Assembly: GCF_007859945.1 (NCBI RefSeq)
Contig: NZ_SJPQ01000001.1
Span: 1,240,001 to 1,304,000, forward strand
Length of the DNA: 64,000 nucleotides
Reading direction: 5' to 3'
Origin: Pseudobythopirellula maris
GTDB taxonomy: Bacteria; Planctomycetota; Planctomycetia; Pirellulales; Lacipirellulaceae
Position numbers and translations under genes: made by a program. Below are positions 11,032 to 19,525 of the stretch, piece after piece (within the stretch, counting starts at the first letter, position 1; every line of letters begins with the position of its first letter). The notes under the pieces are model-generated. The model worked only from the letters and a program-made list of their open reading frames with translations. It was not told the DNA's origin and did no database searches.

Positions 11032-11673
11032 ATGGGTACCCGAGTAAAATTTGCTTCCTACGCAATCCTTTTTCTCATTCCTGCGCTCTGCCCAATGCAG
11101 CTTCGTGCGGATCAGATCGAGATCGAATTCTCCGGTCTCGACATCCAGTACGACGGCGGCATGATCTCAACGGTCGGCGTGGACGACCCTCTCTCGGTCG
11201 TTTCCTTCTACATCGATGGTTCGCTGGTCGGCAACCAATCGGTCGATCTGTCGGCTGACATCGCGATCCCCAATGTGACGAACATTCCGGTCGCCGGCGG
11301 CTCGGTCGTTAGCGACCCGGGCGGTGTTTTCGATCTCGATTTTGCTGGCGCCGACTTCCTGGACCTCGACCTGGGCGCCGCCACGGTCATCTACCAGCCG
11401 ACCGGGAACTTCAGCTTTGTGTTCGCCGGCTCGACCGCCCAGATCGCCGGCCAAAGCCTCCCCTTCGGCCTGCAAATTGGCGATCCGGTATCGGTCTCGT
11501 TCTCGACCGTCGTTACGCCCGGCTCCCGGACCGACAATGGCCTCTACCTCACGGGTTTCGTGGCGAACGGCGCCGGTGAGGCGATTGGCGGGTTCGTTCC
11601 CGAGCCCTCGAGCGTGCTCCTGGTGATGATCGGCCTGCTGGCCGCATCGCCCGCTGTGCGTCGCCGCGGCTAA
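11032..11673 (+). CDS. PEP-CTERM protein, tandem paralogue 1
   Basis: A 213-residue secreted protein (an in-frame GTG at 11029 is an equally possible start; AAGGA lies upstream). A signal peptide ends near CPMQLRADQ. The body, IEIEFSGLDIQYDGG to VANGAGEAIGG, is an all-beta-looking acidic domain. The C-terminus is FVPEPSSVLLVMIGLLAASP followed by AVRRRG, a PEP-CTERM signal for exosortase-type sorting. It is clearly related to the next gene along its whole length (IEF-GLD-YDG, LDLDLGAATV, FVFAGSxxQ, QxLPxGL, ending PEP). The function is unknown. It ends at a strong terminator. Confidence 0.8.
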   Translation: MGTRVKFASYAILFLIPALCPMQLRADQIEIEFSGLDIQYDGGMISTVGVDDPLSVVSFYIDGSLVGNQSVDLSADIAIPNVTNIPVAGGSVVSDPGGVFDLDFAGADFLDLDLGAATVIYQPTGNFSFVFAGSTAQIAGQSLPFGLQIGDPVSVSFSTVVTPGSRTDNGLYLTGFVANGAGEAIGGFVPEPSSVLLVMIGLLAASPAVRRRG

Positions 11674-11727
11674 GCCGTCCGAAGAAGCCGAGGGAAGCCC
11701 TTACCCCCTCGACCCAAAACACCTAAA

Positions 11728-11767
11728 CCACGTTCGCGTAATCTTCATACGCGAACGTGGTTTTTTT
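11728..11767 (+). terminator. Rho-independent terminator after PEP-CTERM paralogue 1
   Basis: A perfect 13-bp stem, CCACGTTCGCGTA / TACGCGAACGTGG, with a 7-base loop, followed by seven T. Confidence 0.95.
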
Positions 11768-12025
11768 ACTTGCTTCAGAGGGCGTAATCGGGGAGATTAC
11801 TCCTGCTGCATCGAGTGGGGCGGTTTCCGCCCGGCGAATCGATTCAGCGATACGCCCGATGCACCAGCAAATACCAGCCGATACACCGTGTATTCGAGCC
11901 CCAGGGTCGGGCGACATGGACGGGCCCCGATTTTCCTAGCGGGCTGGCTCACGCAGAGCCGAGCACGCTTAATTATCACGACTGTTCGCCCCTAGGGCAG
12001 ACAGACGCCTACGGAGAAGCTAGTG

Positions 12026-12697
12026 ATGCGACACAATCTTACCCGTTTCGCCCCCCGGCGGATTACGGCTGCACTTATGCTGATGGCCGTCTCGATGATG
12101 GCCCCCAGCACACAGGCGGGAGAGCTCAACATCGAGTTCACCGGCCTTGATGTCGTCTACGACGGCTCCGACCTCTTCACCAGTCCCAGCGACGACCCGA
12201 TCGACGTGGTGACGATTTCGCACGATGGCTTTGTCTATCCCGCGATCACCCTGGCCGACAATCCCGGCATTTCTGTCGATGTCTTTGTTCCCCAGGTGCT
12301 CAATCTCGACGCCACGGGCGACACGACGATGAGCGGCGCCGGCGGCTACCTCGACCTCACTCTTGCGGGCAGCGACTCGCTTGAAATCGATCTGAACCTC
12401 GTCTCGGTCTCTTGGGTTGATGTCCAGAACATCGTCCGCTTCGTCTTTGCCGGCTCGGCGGGTCAAGTGGACTCGCAGCAGCTGCCTTACGGCCTCGTGG
12501 CCGACGACGACGTGACGATCGCCTTCTCGGCACGCGTTCGCAACAGCAGCCTCACGACCGCTGGCGGCGAGGTGACCGGCTTCCGCGCTTACGGCACGGG
12601 CCAAGTCACCGGCACCGCCACCGTCATCCCCGAGCCGGTCTCGGCCGTGCTGCTCCTGGGAGCGCTGGCTGCCTTCGCCTCCCGTCGCCGCTCCTAG
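12026..12697 (+). CDS. PEP-CTERM protein, tandem paralogue 2
   Basis: A 223-residue secreted protein (alternative GTG at 12023). The signal peptide is RRITAALMLMAVSMMAPSTQ, then the mature domain starts GELNIEFTGLDVVYDG and runs through FVFAGSAGQVDSQQLPYGL, parallel to the preceding gene. The C-terminus VIPEPVSAVLLLGALAAFAS followed by RRRS is a PEP-CTERM signal. Both copies have the same translation start context, GCTAGTGATG. They probably arose by tandem duplication but have diverged widely. Each has its own terminator, so they are likely separate transcripts. The role is unknown. Confidence 0.8.
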   Translation: MRHNLTRFAPRRITAALMLMAVSMMAPSTQAGELNIEFTGLDVVYDGSDLFTSPSDDPIDVVTISHDGFVYPAITLADNPGISVDVFVPQVLNLDATGDTTMSGAGGYLDLTLAGSDSLEIDLNLVSVSWVDVQNIVRFVFAGSAGQVDSQQLPYGLVADDDVTIAFSARVRNSSLTTAGGEVTGFRAYGTGQVTGTATVIPEPVSAVLLLGALAAFASRRRS

Positions 12698-12753
12698 TCG
12701 AGTCTCGCGGTTGCTCTCCTGCGAGCGATCGCGACACAATACACGAACGACCC

Positions 12754-12786
12754 AAAAGGCCGCTCCCACCGGGGGCGGCCTTTTTT
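12754..12786 (+). terminator. Rho-independent terminator after PEP-CTERM paralogue 2
   Basis: AAAAGGCCGC pairs with GCGGCCTTTT across an 11-base loop and continues into a run of T. The A-run on the left arm could let it work in both directions. Confidence 0.9.
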
Positions 12787-12899
12787 CAGGTTCAGGCCCT
12801 CCGCTCGGCCGAGCTCGGCGTGCGGTTTCGCCTTGAGGAAACGCCCATGCCGATTGCCCATGAGCGTGGCTTTGCCTTACGATAAAGGGCTCGCCACTA

Positions 12900-12930
12900 C
12901 GCGACGGGATGCCGCAGGCGGCCCGTCGCG
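12900..12930. repeat. Palindromic hairpin upstream of ffh
   Basis: CGCGACGGG and CCCGTCGCG form a perfect 9-bp stem around a 13-base loop. It lies 44 bases before the ffh start. It could be a leader structure or a REP-like element; no T-run follows. Confidence 0.5.
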
Positions 12931-12973
12931 CTCCCGGCCCCCTCGATATCGCTAAGACCCCGGTCGTTAGAAC

Positions 12974-14458
12974 ATGTTCGAATCGCTGCAAGATGGCCTC
13001 GGATCCGCTCTCAAGTCGCTCCGCGGCCAGGGCAAGCTCTCCGAAGCCAACATGCGCGACGGCCTGAAGCTGATCGAGCGGTCGCTGCTCGAGGCGGATG
13101 TGAGCTACGAGGTGACGCGCACGTTCATGTCGCGCATCACCGAGCAGGCCGTGGGCGAGGCGGTGCTCAAGTCGCTCAAGCCGAGCGAGCAGGTGGTGGG
13201 CATCGTTTACAAGGAGCTCGTCGACTTGATGGGCCCGGTCGACCACTCCTTGCACCTGAAGGGCAAGGACGAGGTCACCGTGCTGATGATGTGCGGGCTG
13301 CAGGGCTCGGGCAAGACAACGACCTGCGGCAAGCTCGGCCGCATGCTCATAAGCCGCGACCGCAAGCCGCTGCTCGTGGCGGCCGACTTGCAGCGTCCCG
13401 CGGCGATCGACCAGCTGCACGTGCTGGGTGAGCAGATCGGCGCGCCGGTCTTCTCCGACCGCACGACCCAAGACCCGGTGGCGGTTTGCAACAACGCCGT
13501 GAAAGAGGCCAAGAAGCTCGGCGCCGACACGGTGATCCTCGACACGGCGGGCCGGCTGCACATCGACGACGAGCTGATGGGCCAGCTCGGCCGGATCGAC
13601 AAACGCTGCTCGCCCGACCAGGTCTACCTGGTCGTGGACGGCATGACCGGCCAAGACGCGGTCAACAGCGCCAAGGCGTTCAACGACGCGCTCGAGCTCG
13701 ACGGCGTCATCATGACGAAGCTCGACGGCGACACCCGCGGCGGCGCGGCGATCAGCGTCAAGGAAGTCACGGGCGTGCCGCTCAAGTACATGGGCGTCGG
13801 CGAGCACCTGGAGAACCTCGAGGAGTTCCACCCCGACCGCATGGCGGGCCGGATCCTCGGCCAGGGCGACATGCTCTCGCTGTTCGAGAAGGCGCAGCAG
13901 GAGTTCGACCAGGACGAGGCCCAGCGGCTCGAGGACCAGCTGCAGAAGGGCGAGTTCACGCTCGACGACTTCCTCAAGCAGATGCGCCAGATCAAACGCC
14001 TGGGGCCGATCAAGAAGGTCATGGGCATGATCCCCGGCATGGGGGCGATGCTCGAAGGGACCGACGCCCTGGACGGCGCCGAGGACGACCTCAAGCGTTT
14101 GCAGGGCGTCATCCACTCGATGACCCCCGAGGAACGACGCACGCCGAAGATCATCGACGCCAGCCGCCGCCGCCGCATCGCCGCCGGCTCGGGCGTCGAG
14201 CCGCACGTCATCGGCGACCTGGTCAAGCAGTTCGAGCCGATGCAGCAGATGATGACCGCCATGGCGGGCAAGGGGATGGGCGACCGGATGAAGATGGTCC
14301 GCCAGATGCAGGCCGGCATGGCCCAAGACCCCGGCGGCGGCCTGGCCCGCAAGAAGCAGTCGACCGGCAAGCGGCTCACGCCCAAAGAAAAGGCCGCCGC
14401 CCAGAAGGAACGCGCCAAACGGCTCAAGCTGCTCAAGAAGCAGAAGAAAAAGCGTTGA
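12974..14458 (+). CDS. ffh: Signal recognition particle protein Ffh (SRP54)
   Basis: A 494-residue GTPase that binds signal sequences and 4.5S RNA and delivers ribosomes to FtsY at the membrane. The N domain is [20 protein letters not shown]. The G domain has [15 protein letters not shown] near residue 110, DTAGR, and [14 protein letters not shown]. The Met-rich M domain (from about residue 330) has the RNA-binding segment [20 protein letters not shown] and [20 protein letters not shown] basic tail of about 30 residues ([20 protein letters not shown] onward) extends past the usual end, as in many planctomycetes. I did not find the 4.5S RNA gene nearby. Confidence 0.97.
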   Translation: MFESLQDGLGSALKSLRGQGKLSEANMRDGLKLIERSLLEADVSYEVTRTFMSRITEQAVGEAVLKSLKPSEQVVGIVYKELVDLMGPVDHSLHLKGKDEVTVLMMCGLQGSGKTTTCGKLGRMLISRDRKPLLVAADLQRPAAIDQLHVLGEQIGAPVFSDRTTQDPVAVCNNAVKEAKKLGADTVILDTAGRLHIDDELMGQLGRIDKRCSPDQVYLVVDGMTGQDAVNSAKAFNDALELDGVIMTKLDGDTRGGAAISVKEVTGVPLKYMGVGEHLENLEEFHPDRMAGRILGQGDMLSLFEKAQQEFDQDEAQRLEDQLQKGEFTLDDFLKQMRQIKRLGPIKKVMGMIPGMGAMLEGTDALDGAEDDLKRLQGVIHSMTPEERRTPKIIDASRRRRIAAGSGVEPHVIGDLVKQFEPMQQMMTAMAGKGMGDRMKMVRQMQAGMAQDPGGGLARKKQSTGKRLTPKEKAAAQKERAKRLKLLKKQKKKR

Positions 14459-14475
14459 TCCCCTCCCCTATCTCT

Positions 14476-14562
14476 GGCGAGCCGTTAGCGTCAGGGCCCG
14501 TAGCGGCCGGCGTGCCGCGGTGTGCTGCCAGCCGCCCCGAGCGCTGACGCTATCGGCTCGCC
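14476..14562. repeat. Inverted-repeat (REP-like) element between ffh and the SDR gene
   Basis: GGCGAGCCGTTAGCGTCAG at 14476 pairs with CTGACGCTATCGGCTCGCC ending at 14562, a 22-bp arm with about two mismatches, enclosing a GC-rich centre. It may serve as an intergenic REP-type palindrome or a factor-dependent transcription barrier after ffh. Confidence 0.65.
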
Positions 14563-14601
14563 ATTGCTTCGTTGTTGCTTCGTTCCTTTGTGGTCCCTTC
14601 T

Positions 14602-16245
14602 GTGTCTGATAAGTCCGCTACAGCCGAAGAGCTAGCCGCCCTCGCCGACCTGCTCGAACGGGTCGCCGAAGACCGCGGCATGTTGGCCGACATGCCCGAG
14701 GCCGAGCGTCTGCGGCTGCTGAAGGCCGCCAGCCAAGTGGCGATGCCCGACCGCGGCGCGCGGCGCAAGCTGCGCAAGGCGCACCAGCTGAAGAAGCAGG
14801 CCGAGCTCAACGAGCAACGCGAGGCGGATCGCCAGCGGCTCGGCGAGACCGGCATCCGCTCGCAGTTCGAGGGAGGCCTGCCGGCGGCCAACGGTGGCGG
14901 CGTGCCGGCCCTCTCCGGCGCCCAGGCCTACAGCACGCGGCGGCTGAAGAAGCCGGAACCGCCGGCGCCGTTCGAGCCCGGCCCCGCCCCGCAGGCCGAG
15001 GCGGCCGAGGAGCGGCTCGGCCCGCGGCTCGAAGCGCCCCGCACCTGCTACATCTGCAAGGCGTCGTTCGATCGTGTCCACACGTTCTACGATGCCATGT
15101 GCGCGGGCTGCGCCGAGTTCAACTGGGCCAAACGCCACCAGACCGCCGACCTCACCGGCCGCGTGGCCGTGGTCACGGGCGGGCGGGTGAAGATCGGCTA
15201 CCAGGCGGCGCTCAAGCTCCTCAGGGCGGGCGCCCACGTCGTGGTCACGACCCGCTTCCCACGCGACGGCGCGCAGCGGTTCCTCGCCGAGCCCGACGCC
15301 GAGGAGTGGCGCAGCCGGCTCGAGCTGCAAGGCCTCGACCTGCGGCACACGCCGAGTGTCGAAGCGCTGGCCGACCACCTCTGCGCCACGCTGCCACGGC
15401 TCGACTTCCTGCTGAACAACGCCTGCCAAACGGTCCGCCGTCCGCCCGGGTTCTACGCCCACCTGATGGAGGGCGAGCGGCAGCTCGCCGAGGAGCTGCC
15501 TGCCGGCGCCCGGCCGCTGCTCGAGTCGTACGAGGAGCTCCGCAGCCACGCCGACCCACACGCCGCCCCCGACGGCACGCTGGCCCACGCCGGCGCCGCC
15601 GAGCTGGCCAAGCGCAGCGTGGCCGGCATCCTCCAGGCGGCCGAGCTCTCGCAGCTCGAGCTCGCCCCCGGCGACGACGCCGCCCACAGCGAGGCGGGCG
15701 AGGAGCTCTTCCCCACCGGCCGCTACGACGTCGACCGCCAGCAAGTCGACCTGCGGAAGGTGAACAGCTGGCGGCTGCGGCTGGCCGAGGTGCCAACCGT
15801 CGAGCTGCTGGAGGTGCAGCTGGTCAACGCGATCGCGCCGTTCGTGCTCAACGCCCGGCTCAAGCCGCTGATGCAGCGCGTGCCGACGCACGACAAGCAC
15901 ATCGTCAACGTCTCGGCGATGGAAGGGATCTTCTACCGGGCCTACAAGACCGACAAGCACCCCCACACGAACATGGCCAAGGCGGCGCTCAACATGCTCA
16001 CCCGCACGAGCGCCCAAGACTACGCCCGCGACGGCATCCACATGAACAGCGTCGACACGGGCTGGATCACCGACGAGGACCCGGACGAGATCGCCAAGCG
16101 CAAGAAGGCCAACCTCGACTTCCACCCGCCGCTCGACATCGTCGACGCCGCGGCGCGGATCTGCGACCCCTACCTCCACGGCCAGCTCACCGGCGAGCAC
16201 GCCTGGGGCAAGTTCTACAAGGACTACCGAATCGCCAATTGGTAG
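14602..16245 (+). CDS. Atypical short-chain dehydrogenase with N-terminal extension and Cys4 motif
   Basis: About 547 residues from a GTG at 14602; a TTG at 14572 is also open and neither has a good ribosome binding site. The first 145 residues are charged and probably helical or disordered. A CYIC...CAGC pair near residue 149 looks like a small zinc site. Then comes a Rossmann domain: GRVAVVTGGRVKIGYQAALK, LDFLLNNACQ, VNVSAMEGIFYRAY and MNSVDTGWITDEDP. The usual YxxxK is replaced: the Lys of NMAKAALNMLTR aligns with the catalytic Lys, but the Tyr position is Thr. A YKTDK lies earlier in an insertion. Related to NAD(P)-binding SDR proteins; the reaction is unknown. The next gene starts 23 bases on. 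Confidence 0.75.
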   Translation: MSDKSATAEELAALADLLERVAEDRGMLADMPEAERLRLLKAASQVAMPDRGARRKLRKAHQLKKQAELNEQREADRQRLGETGIRSQFEGGLPAANGGGVPALSGAQAYSTRRLKKPEPPAPFEPGPAPQAEAAEERLGPRLEAPRTCYICKASFDRVHTFYDAMCAGCAEFNWAKRHQTADLTGRVAVVTGGRVKIGYQAALKLLRAGAHVVVTTRFPRDGAQRFLAEPDAEEWRSRLELQGLDLRHTPSVEALADHLCATLPRLDFLLNNACQTVRRPPGFYAHLMEGERQLAEELPAGARPLLESYEELRSHADPHAAPDGTLAHAGAAELAKRSVAGILQAAELSQLELAPGDDAAHSEAGEELFPTGRYDVDRQQVDLRKVNSWRLRLAEVPTVELLEVQLVNAIAPFVLNARLKPLMQRVPTHDKHIVNVSAMEGIFYRAYKTDKHPHTNMAKAALNMLTRTSAQDYARDGIHMNSVDTGWITDEDPDEIAKRKKANLDFHPPLDIVDAAARICDPYLHGQLTGEHAWGKFYKDYRIANW

Positions 16246-16268
16246 GCTCCGCCTGCTACAATCTCGCT

Positions 16269-16814
16269 ATGGCGACCATATTACCTTTCAAGGGCGTTTG
16301 GCCCCGGCTGCACGAATCGGTCTTCCTCGCTGATGGCGCGCGGGTGATCGGCGACGTCGAGATCGGCGCCGACTCGAGCGTTTGGTTCAACGCCGTCGTG
16401 CGCGGCGACGTCTGCCCGATCCGCATCGGCCAGCGGACCAACGTGCAGGACAATGTCACGCTGCACGTGACGCACGACACCGGCCCGCTGACGATCGGCG
16501 ACCGTGTGACCATCGGGCACAACGCCGTGCTGCACGCCTGCACCGTGCACGAGGAGGCGCTCATCGGCATGGGCGCCGTGCTGCTCGATCACTGTGTGAT
16601 CGAGAGCCGCGCCCTCGTGGCGGCGGGATCGCTGGTGCGGGGCGGCTTCGTGGCGCCCACGGGCACGCTTGTCGCCGGCGTGCCGGCCCAAGTGAAACGC
16701 CCGCTCACCGAGGACGAGATGCGCAACCTCGAAGAGTCGCCAGACAACTACGCCCGCTACGTCGCCGCCTACCGCCAGGGCGGCTACGACACCAAACCGA
16801 TCGCGGGCGAATGA
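16269..16814 (+). CDS. Gamma-class carbonic anhydrase family protein
   Basis: A 181-residue left-handed beta-helix protein. The hexapeptide repeats are visible (ADGARVIGDVEIGADSSVWF, then NVVRGD-like AVVRGDVCPIRIGQRTNVQD). The three zinc His ligands fit HVTHDTGPL (first) and IGHNAVLHAC (second and third). The acidic loop of the archaeal Cam enzyme is short, as in CamH or YrdA-type members, so carbonic anhydrase activity is plausible but not certain. It follows the SDR gene by 23 bases and is probably co-transcribed. Confidence 0.88.
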   Translation: MATILPFKGVWPRLHESVFLADGARVIGDVEIGADSSVWFNAVVRGDVCPIRIGQRTNVQDNVTLHVTHDTGPLTIGDRVTIGHNAVLHACTVHEEALIGMGAVLLDHCVIESRALVAAGSLVRGGFVAPTGTLVAGVPAQVKRPLTEDEMRNLEESPDNYARYVAAYRQGGYDTKPIAGE

Positions 16815-17023
16815 CTTCTGGGCGAATGCCCATCGAGTTGAACCGCGGGGCCGCAGTCGTTCGCTGGGGGGGTCGGTTGGGGAGAGCCAAGCGAGCGACT
16901 CTCTCGCCGTATGGCGACACCGGGCAGCATGAGCGAGTCACCCGTGGCTCGGCATTGCCTAACCTCGCATCAGAGCGAGCCTAGGCCCGGCCTAAGAAGC
17001 GGCCGAGACCGAACAGAAAATAG

Positions 17024-17108
17024 TACCGCCGACTGGAGTCGAACCAGCACGCCCTTAACGGGCACATGGACCTGAACCATGCGCGTCTGCCAATTCCGCC
17101 ACGGCGGC
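17024..17108 (-). tRNA. tRNA-Leu (CAG)
   Basis: The minus strand reads GCCGCCGTGGCGGAATTGGC..., with a 7-bp acceptor stem (GCCGCCG/CGGCGGT), D-arm, anticodon stem CATGG/CCATG around TTCAGGT (anticodon CAG), a long variable arm (GCCCGTTAAGGGC) as in class II tRNAs, a T-arm with GGTTCGACTCC, and discriminator A. No CCA is encoded, which fits the CCA-adding enzyme in this window. Confidence 0.96.
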
Positions 17109-17207
17109 AACGAGAATCATCTAGCAGAAGCCCCATAAAATGCCACATGCGGCCCGATCACGCAAGGGTCGTTTCCGTGTTCGGCGCCGAAAGATCCGCA
17201 GCCAGTC

Positions 17208-17543
17208 TCAGTACCGCGCTATGCCGGGCTCGATCTCCAGGGCCCAGCGATCGACGCCCCCCGCCATACTCTGAGCCGCCGGGAACCCCTGTCCACGCAA
17301 CCAGACGGCCGCCTGAGCGCTCCGCATGCCGTGGTGGCAGTAGACCACCAAAGGACCCGCGGCCGCGGCGTCGAGTTCGCCACAGCGGCTTGGTATTTCG
17401 GCGAGCGGGATCAGCACGGCCCCGTCGATCGCCACGATCGCGTGCTCGCTCGGCTCCCGACAATCCACCAGCGTGATGGGCTCGCCGGCTTGGAGCAGCG
17501 ATCTGACTTGCTCACAAGAGATTTCAAGCGGTGCTTCTTCCAT
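17208..17543 (-). CDS. Rhodanese-like domain protein
   Basis: A 111-residue single-domain rhodanese. It has the CDC25-like opening ITLVDCREPSEHAIVAIDGA, and the active-site loop VVYCHHGMRS with the catalytic Cys that carries persulfide sulfur. It closes with GFPAAQSMAGGVDRWALEIE. Single-domain rhodaneses transfer sulfur to cyanide or to protein or tRNA acceptors; the partner is unknown. No signal peptide. It lies downstream of the DUF1559 gene, with a strong terminator between, so it has its own promoter. Confidence 0.9.
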   Translation of the reverse strand: MEEAPLEISCEQVRSLLQAGEPITLVDCREPSEHAIVAIDGAVLIPLAEIPSRCGELDAAAAGPLVVYCHHGMRSAQAAVWLRGQGFPAAQSMAGGVDRWALEIEPGIARY

Positions 17544-17566
17544 GGCCCTGGACTCCTTCGGTGTGC

Positions 17567-17602
17567 AAAAAAAGGCCGCGGCAACCAGGGGTTGCCGCGG
17601 CC
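17567..17602 (-). terminator. Rho-independent terminator of the DUF1559 gene
   Basis: On the minus strand GGCCGCGGCAACC pairs with GGTTGCCGCGGCC (13 bp, 3-base loop) and is followed by seven T. It is 37 bases beyond the DUF1559 stop. Confidence 0.95.
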
Positions 17603-17639
17603 GGTCTGTCGTAATGAACAGCCGTCTCCCCTGGGGGGA

Positions 17640-18908
17640 TCAGAGCTGCGAATCGTCAACGGTCTCGCGACCGCTGCGGGTGATGATCGCCATGTAGATG
17701 TCGCCATCAACCGCGTCACGGATCGGCTTGGCGTGGCCGTCGCCGAACCCGTGGAGGATCACGCCGGGGTGCAGGGCGCTCGGTCCCCAACGGACCCGCT
17801 GGGTGGTGTCATGCGGGAACTCGCCGACTTCCATGTAGTACAACTCTTGCGAGGCGGGGTCGGTGCGGTTCGATCCCTTGTTCAAAGCGATGGCGTTCGC
17901 CCCATCCATGGTCCAAACAATCGGCGCCACGTTGCTGCCGTACGGAACGGTCGACTCAGGGGTCTCCTCACGCCCTGGCCACACGGCGACCATGTAAGAC
18001 GAGAGCGAGCTGTACCAAGCCGCAACCTCTTGCTCACGCGACTCGGCGAAGATGACCGTCTTGGCCGAGCCGTCGGTCATCGACGCGAAGTTGAAACCGC
18101 GGTTGTTGACACGGTCGCCAACCAGTCCGGGGAAGGCGAGAACACCGTTGCCACAGTAGGCGCCGTTGTCGCACTCGTCTTCGTCCGACTCATTGCCACT
18201 AGTCGGGCTATTGGTTGTCAGCGAGAGCGAGCCATCACCCGAAGCGCCAAGACCACCGTAGTGCGTCGAAGGAATCGCCTTGTAGTTCGAGATCGCCGGG
18301 TCCCCCCGTAGAGTCGCGGGGGGAAGATCGCCCTGACCGGTGTAGCTGGTGGTCTCGTCTCCATCGTAACTCGGGCAGAGAAGGACCGGCAGCTCAACTT
18401 CCCAGAAGTAAGGGTTGGTCTCGGCGTTCCAATTGGTGTCGCCGTTGTTCGCCGCGAGGGTGTTCCAGGTGTCGTACGGGTCGACCCTGAACTTGTTGGT
18501 TTGACGGTTGATCTTGTCGTAAAGGACATTCTCCTCGAAGTACGGCAGCAGCTTCACGATCCAGCTGTAACCATCGATGTTGTCGTCGCCATCGGTCAGG
18601 TCCGAGCCGGCGCCGGTCGTGTTGTCACGAACCGCGCCATCGTAGACCCTGGCCAACTCCAGTCCCTGACCCGCCTGGGTGTAGTAGGGAGCTGTCGAAA
18701 CGAGAGGGAAGAACAGGTTCGTGTCGTGGTGGTTGTGCATCGACAGGGCAAGCTGCTTGACCTGGCTCAAACACTGGTTGCGACGAGCCGCTTCGCGGGC
18801 CGCCTGCACGGCGGGCAGCAACAGCGCGACAAGGATGCCGATGATCGCGATCACGACCAACAGCTCCACGAGGGTAAAACCTCGTGGCGAACGCATGGGC
18901 GTTCTCAT
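17640..18908 (-). CDS. DUF1559 protein with prepilin-type N-terminus
   Basis: A 422-residue protein starting [20 protein letters not shown] with a GGAGG ribosome binding site 8 bases upstream, which decides this ATG over an open extension to 18983. RGFTLVE is a type IV prepilin/pseudopilin cleavage site, followed by a hydrophobic helix ([20 protein letters not shown]). The rest is the DUF1559 (SBP_bac_10) domain, ending with an H-x-G motif region, [20 protein letters not shown]. The family is hugely expanded in planctomycetes and is thought to form pseudopilin-like surface or periplasmic components; roles are unproven. A perfect 20-bp palindrome lies 57 bases upstream. Confidence 0.92.
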   Translation of the reverse strand: MRTPMRSPRGFTLVELLVVIAIIGILVALLLPAVQAAREAARRNQCLSQVKQLALSMHNHHDTNLFFPLVSTAPYYTQAGQGLELARVYDGAVRDNTTGAGSDLTDGDDNIDGYSWIVKLLPYFEENVLYDKINRQTNKFRVDPYDTWNTLAANNGDTNWNAETNPYFWEVELPVLLCPSYDGDETTSYTGQGDLPPATLRGDPAISNYKAIPSTHYGGLGASGDGSLSLTTNSPTSGNESDEDECDNGAYCGNGVLAFPGLVGDRVNNRGFNFASMTDGSAKTVIFAESREQEVAAWYSSLSSYMVAVWPGREETPESTVPYGSNVAPIVWTMDGANAIALNKGSNRTDPASQELYYMEVGEFPHDTTQRVRWGPSALHPGVILHGFGDGHAKPIRDAVDGDIYMAIITRSGRETVDDSQL

Positions 18909-19525
18909 GGGGTGCCTCCAAAGGAAAACAGGAAAAAAGGAAATAAAGAAACGAAAAAGAGATAACGGTGGTCGATCGACCACCGGGGTCTCAAAAGTAA
19001 CGGGGCCTTACGTAAAGCTTAGGTTGGCGCCTGCAACCGGTTTCGTTTCCGTAGTGTGAATCTAGGCTGCGGGCTACGACACTCGAATCTCAAGCAGCGG
19101 GAAAACAAGGGACCGTCGGCCGGGTGTCCTCGCTACCAGACTGCCTCTTAGAAGAGCTTGCAAATAGGGATCGCTGGATAAGGCGGCAACGCGAAAATTC
19201 ACGCTAGAACGCCTTCAGCAACTGGTAAAAACCACCCAAAAAGGCGTCACCGCCAGTCGCTATCGGATCGTCACAAGTTGTTCTGTTCCAAGCACTAAGC
19301 TAACGATATGACGAATTAATGTCAATCAGATGACAGCGACCAGCGATGCCTTTTAGGTCATCCTAAGACACGCCTGCAGCTGCGGACTACCGCTGCCTTG
19401 ATTTTCGACAGCGCGGAAATCGATCCTGCGGCAAACCGGCGCCGGCGTCTCGCGTCGTAGGGCTAGGCCTGGTAACGACTTGGGGCGAGAATCACACATA
19501 GCTCTCCCTCCAATGCCTGCATGCT
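18909..19525. other. Intergenic region between DUF1559 and addB
   Basis: About 600 bases, lower in GC (for example CTAACGATATGACGAATTAATG near 19300), with divergent promoters. No gene or RNA recognised. It holds the perfect palindrome at 18966-18985. Confidence 0.5.
18966..18985. promoter_or_regulatory. Perfect 20-bp palindrome, candidate operator
   Basis: CGGTGGTCGATCGACCACCG is its own reverse complement. It lies 57 bases before the DUF1559 start, in the likely promoter or leader. A dimeric repressor site is the simplest reading. Confidence 0.5.

Noticed and set aside
12900-12930. Candidate 4.5S (SRP) RNA upstream of ffh
   Set aside because: The palindrome is too short and lacks the GGAA tetraloop domain of SRP RNA.
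12020-14326. A 768-codon minus frame across the second PEP-CTERM gene and ffh
   Set aside because: Antisense to ffh, no recognisable family and biased composition.
17608-17660. Terminator-like T-run near the rhodanese gene
   Set aside because: The only convincing hairpin with a T-run is the one at 17567-17602; the rest lacks a stem.
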